Shown in pieces: positions 33,188 to 37,075 of a DNA stretch of 37,075 bases. Made by a program: the position numbers and the translations under genes. The notes below the pieces were generated by a model, which was given only the letters and a program-made list of their open reading frames with translations, had not been told where the DNA came from and searched no databases. Where the stretch lies: the NCBI GenBank assembly GCA_964481195.1, contig CAYZTB010000029.1, forward strand, positions 1-37,075, written 5' to 3'. Every line of letters starts with the position of its first letter. The stretch's first letter is position 1. This DNA comes from Palsa-948 sp964481195. GTDB lineage: Bacteria > Bacteroidota > Bacteroidia > Palsa-948.

Positions 33188-35521
33188 GTGCCTGTAAAAA
33201 GCAATGCCATTGTTGATATAAAGGATGTAAAGAAGTTTATTAAGGCATTTACTAATAATTGGTTGGTAATTGTGCTATGTCTTATTTTGGCTGCTGCATC
33301 TGCCTATTTTTATTCCTATAAGCTACCCAAAATTTTTGCAGCGAAAAGCCAGTTATTGCTTAAAGGCTCAGAAACATATTCTTATCAGGAAGGCTTATTT
33401 AGAGGGCTTGGTTTGTCAGATGGTTCGTATGAAAGAATGGCTAATGAAATGCGGGTTATTACTTCCGCTGATTTATTAGCTGCAACAGTTTCAAAGCTAA
33501 AGTCAGATATATCTTATTACATCGTTGGTAGAGTTCAAACCAAAGAAGTATTTGTTGGCACCCCATTTTATGTAAATGCTAAGGTATATGCTGGAGAGTA
33601 TTTTGAATTTCCTTTTACATTCAAAATTTTAGATTTAGATAGCTATGAAATTTCATACGAAGTTAATGGAGAGCCAGTACTTATTAAGCAAAAGTTTAAT
33701 GAACCCATAGTAAATGGTAGTTTTTATTTACTAGTAAACAAAACAAGCGCAATCAATGTAAGCACCATAGCATCCTTTCAAAGTATCACCTACCAATTTG
33801 CAGTTCATAATTTGAATAATCTCATATTTAAATATAAAAGTGAGATGCAAATTGAAAATTTAGAATACACCGGAATTCTGGAAGTTACACTTGAAGATGA
33901 AAACCCTGACCGCGCAGTTACCTTTTTAGATACGCTAGCAGAAGTTTACATAGCAAACTCCTTAAAAACTAAGTATAGAATTAACGACAACACCTTAGTG
34001 TATATTGATAAGCAATTAGGAGAAATCATCGCTATTCTAGATTCTTTAGAAAATGAAATTGATAGTTTTAAAGAGCAAAAAGATATTTTAAACTTATCCA
34101 AAGAAGAAGAGACCTATTATGGTAAATTGATGAATTTTGAGTCAGATAAACGAGGGTTGGAATTACAGCTAAAAGGAAATGATTACTTGCGAAATTATAT
34201 AGTTTCAAATTTAAATAAGGAACTACTACCACCTTTCTCTTACATCGACAACAAAGATGTTTACCTAACAGGGGCTGTTACTCAACTATATAATTTACAA
34301 GTTAATATTAATAGTATGCTTTTTTCATCAACCGAAAAAAGTACCACAGTAAAGGAATCAGAATACAAAATTGAGCTTTTGCGTAATGATATATTAAAGT
34401 ACTTAGCAAATTCTGAAAAAGCAATTAATGAAAAAATCACTTCCACGAATGGCGAAATACATTTTTACGAGAGTAAGTTAAAAGGAGTTCCTCTTAACCA
34501 GCGACAAATGTTAAACATTAACCGAAAGCTGGGCGTTAATGAAAAAATGTATTTATACTTATTGGAAAAAAGAGCCGAAACAGTAATCGCGAGAGCAGGT
34601 ATTGTATCCGATATTTTTGTGTTGGAATCTGCACGATCCATTGGTATAGTTAAGCCAAAGCTAGATACTATCTATTATTCATTTTTAAGCTTTGGTTTTT
34701 TATTCTCCTTGGTAATTGTATTTTTTAGAACAATATTTTTTGGATCAATCGATAGTATTGAAGAATTGCGGGACAGTACAACCTTGCCTGTAGTTGGCGA
34801 AATCTATTATACAAAAGAAGCTAAAGATTCCTATTTAGTTGTTGAAACATCTCCAAGGTCATTTATTTCAGAATCTTTTCGTGCATTAAGAACAAATTTG
34901 GAGTATTTAGCAGTCGAAAGTAAAAATAAAGTAATACTTATTACTTCCAATAGCCCATCGGCAGGAAAAACTTTTTGCTCAGTAAATTTAGCTGCCATGC
35001 TGGCAAAGGGTGGTAAAAAGATATTATTGCTAGAGCTGGATTTACATAAGCCCAAAATACATACTGCCCTTCAATTGAAAAGTGATTTAGGAATAAGCAA
35101 CATCTTAATTGGTAAGTGTAGCCCTTCAGAGGCAGTAATTAAATCTCAAATTGAAAATCTAGATGTGATATTATCCGGTCCAACACCTCCCAATGCTTCG
35201 GAGCTTATTTTAAGCGCACAGCTAAAAGAGTTGATAAATTTTGGTCGTGCTAATTACGATTATGTTATTGTAGATACTCCTCCCATGGGCATTATTTCTG
35301 ATGCTTTGGTATTAATGATGAACTCGGATGTAAATTTATTTGTGATAAACGCAAAAAGAGGATCTACAGAGGCCTTAAATTTTGCTCAGGAACTGGTTGA
35401 GAACAATAAGATTGGTCACTTTGCCTTTGTATTGAATAGCGTAAAACCTAAATTTTCAAAGTATTATTATAAAGGCTATCAATACGAATATGGAGATAGT
35501 GCCAGCAATAATGTAGGTTGA
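33188..35521 (+). CDS. Wzc-like polysaccharide co-polymerase / tyrosine autokinase
   Basis: 777-aa inner-membrane protein controlling chain length and export of a surface polysaccharide. Order: Wzz-type N-terminus with a membrane helix (about 25-44), a long periplasmic region with coiled-coil helices (about 270-310 and 390-470), a second helix (about 496-520), and a cytoplasmic BY-kinase domain. That domain has Walker A SNSPSAGKTF (about 587-596), Walker A' LLLELDLHKPK (about 614-624; Glu stands where the usual motif has Asp) and Walker B VIVDTPP (about 693-699). The C-terminal tyrosine cluster for autophosphorylation is Y759, 760, 761, 764, 766, 768. The start is GTG at 33188. It is followed after 19 bp by an ABC-2 permease. 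Confidence 0.92.
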   Translation: MPVKSNAIVDIKDVKKFIKAFTNNWLVIVLCLILAAASAYFYSYKLPKIFAAKSQLLLKGSETYSYQEGLFRGLGLSDGSYERMANEMRVITSADLLAATVSKLKSDISYYIVGRVQTKEVFVGTPFYVNAKVYAGEYFEFPFTFKILDLDSYEISYEVNGEPVLIKQKFNEPIVNGSFYLLVNKTSAINVSTIASFQSITYQFAVHNLNNLIFKYKSEMQIENLEYTGILEVTLEDENPDRAVTFLDTLAEVYIANSLKTKYRINDNTLVYIDKQLGEIIAILDSLENEIDSFKEQKDILNLSKEEETYYGKLMNFESDKRGLELQLKGNDYLRNYIVSNLNKELLPPFSYIDNKDVYLTGAVTQLYNLQVNINSMLFSSTEKSTTVKESEYKIELLRNDILKYLANSEKAINEKITSTNGEIHFYESKLKGVPLNQRQMLNINRKLGVNEKMYLYLLEKRAETVIARAGIVSDIFVLESARSIGIVKPKLDTIYYSFLSFGFLFSLVIVFFRTIFFGSIDSIEELRDSTTLPVVGEIYYTKEAKDSYLVVETSPRSFISESFRALRTNLEYLAVESKNKVILITSNSPSAGKTFCSVNLAAMLAKGGKKILLLELDLHKPKIHTALQLKSDLGISNILIGKCSPSEAVIKSQIENLDVILSGPTPPNASELILSAQLKELINFGRANYDYVIVDTPPMGIISDALVLMMNSDVNLFVINAKRGSTEALNFAQELVENNKIGHFAFVLNSVKPKFSKYYYKGYQYEYGDSASNNVG

Positions 35522-35540
35522 TAATTATTGATCATAAGAA

Positions 35541-36389
35541 GTGGATACAGAAGAAAAATGGACAGATGTTATTGAGGCAAAATCGGGCTGGTTTAATTTT
35601 CATCTCGAACAGATTTGGAAATTCCGTGACCTGCTTTTTCTTTTTGTAAGAAGAGATTTTATTGCCGGGTACAAACAAACACTGCTAGGCCCTTTGTGGT
35701 TTTTTATTCAACCCATTTTTTCTACCCTTATCTTTACAGTTATTTTTGGTCACATAGCTAAAATTCCAACAGATGGAATCCCGCCCCTATTGTTTTACAT
35801 GACAGGGATTACGGCTTGGAATTATTTTTCGGATTGTATCAGCAGAACTTCTTCAACGTTTACAGCCAATGCAGGTATTTTTGGTAAAGTGTATTTCCCT
35901 CGCATGATTGTGCCATTATCAAACGTAATATCTAGCCTTATAAAATTTGGCATTCAGTTTTTATTGCTATTGGCATTTATTGCATATTATCTTTTTAAAG
36001 GAGCAAACGTACATCCCAATGCTTGGGTGTTTTTTACTCCCGTGTTGTTATTGATAATGGCAGGCTTGGGCCTTGGTTTTGGAATTATTATATCATCCTT
36101 AACAACTAAGTACAAAGATCTGCAGTTCTTTATGGGTTTTGGTGTTCAATTGCTTATGTATGCTACTCCCATTGTTTATCCCTTATCCATGGTGCAAGGA
36201 AAGTTGAGGATAATTGCAATGCTAAATCCAATGACACCTATTATCGAAACATTTAAAAATGCATTTTTAGGTGGAGGAGAAGTTAACCTGATGCATTTGG
36301 GATACAGTGCACTTGTAATGTTGTTTTTATTATTTTTTGGATTGCTGCTTTTTAATAAAATTGAAAAATCTTTTATGGATACTGTTTAA
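35541..36389 (+). CDS. ABC-2 type polysaccharide/O-antigen export permease
   Basis: 282-aa membrane subunit of an ABC exporter of the Wzm/TagG kind, moving undecaprenyl-linked glycan across the inner membrane. It has a soluble amphipathic start (IWKFRDLLFLFVRRDFIAGYKQTLLG, the family signature before the first helix) and six hydrophobic segments. The phrases LGPLWFFIQPIFSTLIFTVIFG, FYMTGITAWNYF, GKVYFPRMIVPLSNV and YATPIVYPLSMV are typical. The start is GTG at 35541. The Wzt-type ATPase normally encoded next to it is absent: the following 450 bp is repeat DNA and then an unrelated start. It probably shares the wzc transcript. Confidence 0.92.
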   Translation: MDTEEKWTDVIEAKSGWFNFHLEQIWKFRDLLFLFVRRDFIAGYKQTLLGPLWFFIQPIFSTLIFTVIFGHIAKIPTDGIPPLLFYMTGITAWNYFSDCISRTSSTFTANAGIFGKVYFPRMIVPLSNVISSLIKFGIQFLLLLAFIAYYLFKGANVHPNAWVFFTPVLLLIMAGLGLGFGIIISSLTTKYKDLQFFMGFGVQLLMYATPIVYPLSMVQGKLRIIAMLNPMTPIIETFKNAFLGGGEVNLMHLGYSALVMLFLLFFGLLLFNKIEKSFMDTV

Positions 36390-36394
36390 GTTAG

Positions 36395-36600
36395 TTAATA
36401 GGGATTAGGTAAAAGACATTAGGTAAAAGGAATAGGGAAGCAGCCATAGGGCATAGGGCAGAGGGAACAGCCAATAGGCAAAGGGAATAGAAATAGGGAT
36501 TAGGTAATAGAAAGAGCCAATTAGGAATTAAGAATTAGGAATTGGGAATTAGCAGCCAATACAAAGAGAATAGCCATTAGAAATAACAAATACAGAAACC
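36395..36600 (+). repeat. Purine-rich degenerate repeat region (ATAGGG / AATTAGGA type)
   Basis: Non-coding low-complexity DNA after the permease stop. It is built from loosely repeated words such as AATAGGGATTAGGTAA, CAGCCAATAGGCAAAGGGAA and TTAGGAATTAAGAATTAGG. No open frame, hairpin or promoter is convincing here. Confidence 0.65.
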
Positions 36601-36621
36601 ACATCTTTTTGGATATAAAAC

Positions 36622-36689
36622 GGCCTCAGAGAGGCCTGATATTTTTAGAAAGAATACAATTTACGATTTCTTTGCCCCAGAGGGGCAAA
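36622..36689 (+). repeat. Pair of short perfect palindromes 51 bp apart
   Basis: GGCCTC-AGA-GAGGCC (36622-36636) and TTTGCCCC-AGA-GGGGCAAA (36671-36689) share the same AGA loop and are separated by an AT-rich spacer (GATATTTTTAGAAAG...). Similar hairpin-spacer-hairpin strings are, from memory, dispersed in Bacteroidota genomes; no gene lies here. Confidence 0.65.
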
Positions 36690-36700
36690 ACTATTCGAGT

Positions 36701-36826
36701 CCTTATTTATCTCTGCTGTTCTTAGCGACCTTTGTCTCGAAGGGACTCCTTCAGAGTGTGAAGCATCTTTGTGTATTCTTTGTGGTTAAAGAAACATAAA
36801 GCGCACGAAGAAATACAAATTTTGTA
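36701..36826 (-). repeat. Second copy of the 20.3 kb interspersed repeat, inverted and lacking terminal repeats
   Basis: The reverse complement carries AACCACAAAGAATACACAAA, AGATGCTTCACAC and ACAAAGGTCGCTAAGAACAG, matching AACCACAAAGAACACAGAGA, GATGCATCACAC and ACAAAGGTCACTAAGAACAG in 20247-20366. It contains an extra ~20-base palindromic insert (CTGAAGGAGTCCCTTCGAGA) whose relative in the first copy lies near that copy's right end (about 20384-20400). The copy ends about 15 bases before the ATG of the last gene. Confidence 0.7.
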
Positions 36827-36841
36827 CCTTTCCAAATCACT

Positions 36842-37075
36842 ATGTTCACACGCGAAGAAAAATTAAAACTGATGAAAGGCCTCATGTGGGATTACAACAT
36901 ACCTGCCGAGGACTCCCTTGCCGTGTTGGAAGGCACACTAAAAAATGCCGGACATTATAATGAAGAGACACTGTTTCGGAAGTTGCTGGAGTCCTATCCT
37001 TGGTTCACCATTTTAAAAATACTTCCGCTCGAAAGAATTTCGGTACTACTTACCGAAAAAGTTATTAAATCCTTA
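36842..37075 (+). CDS. Partial hypothetical protein, runs off the window
   Basis: An ATG at 36842 opens 78 codons without a stop, to the window edge (MFTREEKLKLMKGLMWDYNI...). The visible part is helical in character with a charged N-terminus (TREEKLKLMKGLMWDY), AEDSLAVLEGTLKNAGHYNEETLFRKLLE and a PWFTILKILPLERISVLL segment. I do not recognise the family. Codons are richer in G and C (gcc gag gac tcc, gtg ttg gaa ggc) than the neighbouring genes, which with the abutting repeat hints at acquired DNA. A promoter-like TACCTTTC (36825-36832) lies 9 bases before the start. Confidence 0.6.
   Translation, partial: MFTREEKLKLMKGLMWDYNIPAEDSLAVLEGTLKNAGHYNEETLFRKLLESYPWFTILKILPLERISVLLTEKVIKSL

Noticed and set aside
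32610..33197. Long open frames rich in Ile/Val/Phe (plus strand) or Asn/Asp/Thr (minus strand) across the 9-bp array
   Set aside because: A 9-bp unit without stop codons keeps several frames open at once. The frames are broken by 10-bp units and by the gap and show no independent gene features.

Overview
The window is AT-rich bacterial DNA from the phylum Bacteroidota. Three proteins end in type IX secretion (T9SS) sorting domains, SprB-like repeats are present, promoter-like boxes match the Bacteroidota TAnnTTTG form, starts are often TTG or GTG, and Shine-Dalgarno sequences are not evident. A run of 100 Ns inside a tandem repeat shows that this is a draft scaffold. I see no rRNA, tRNA, CRISPR array or intact insertion sequence.

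Layout. 0-2.8 kb: a PLP aminotransferase (broken by a one-base frameshift near its start) followed by a KamA-family radical SAM enzyme. 2.8-12.4 kb: a T9SS-secreted protein, then a minus-strand series holding a UvrD-like helicase/Fe-S nuclease, a CocE-type hydrolase, a small Cys-motif protein, a VWA protein, an unknown exported protein and a SAM hydroxide adenosyltransferase. 12.5-17.4 kb: housekeeping genes phoH-purC, an unknown exported protein, lolD (minus) and sucC, closed by a strong bidirectional terminator. 17.4-20 kb: recR overlapping a GT2 glycosyltransferase fused to a remnant sugar-phosphotransferase module. 20-20.5 kb: a repeat island with a MITE-like element. 20.5-25.9 kb: a class IV aminotransferase, a COG2509 flavoprotein, a DbpA-like DEAD-box helicase with a hairpin against its start codon, a Pro/Lys-rich exported protein, a RidA protein and a UPF0316 membrane protein. 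26-30.6 kb: two adjacent T9SS beta-propeller proteins. 30.7-32.5 kb: an SGNH hydrolase, a PaaG-like isomerase and a small membrane protein. 32.6-33.15 kb: a long 9-bp tandem repeat array containing the gap. 33.2-36.4 kb: a Wzc-like tyrosine autokinase and an ABC-2 polysaccharide export permease. 36.4-37.1 kb: palindromic and interspersed repeats and the start of an unrecognised gene.

The cell-surface theme recurs (T9SS adhesin-like proteins, GT2 fusion, Wzc/ABC exporter, LolD), with housekeeping genes in between. The signals most worth a second look are: the 9-bp array between the small membrane gene and wzc, whose gap is flanked by identical 42-base ends; the repeat family shared by the 20.3 kb and 36.7 kb islands; the permease with no ATPase partner; the GT2 fusion; the hairpin before the DEAD-box gene; and the aminotransferase/KamA pair.
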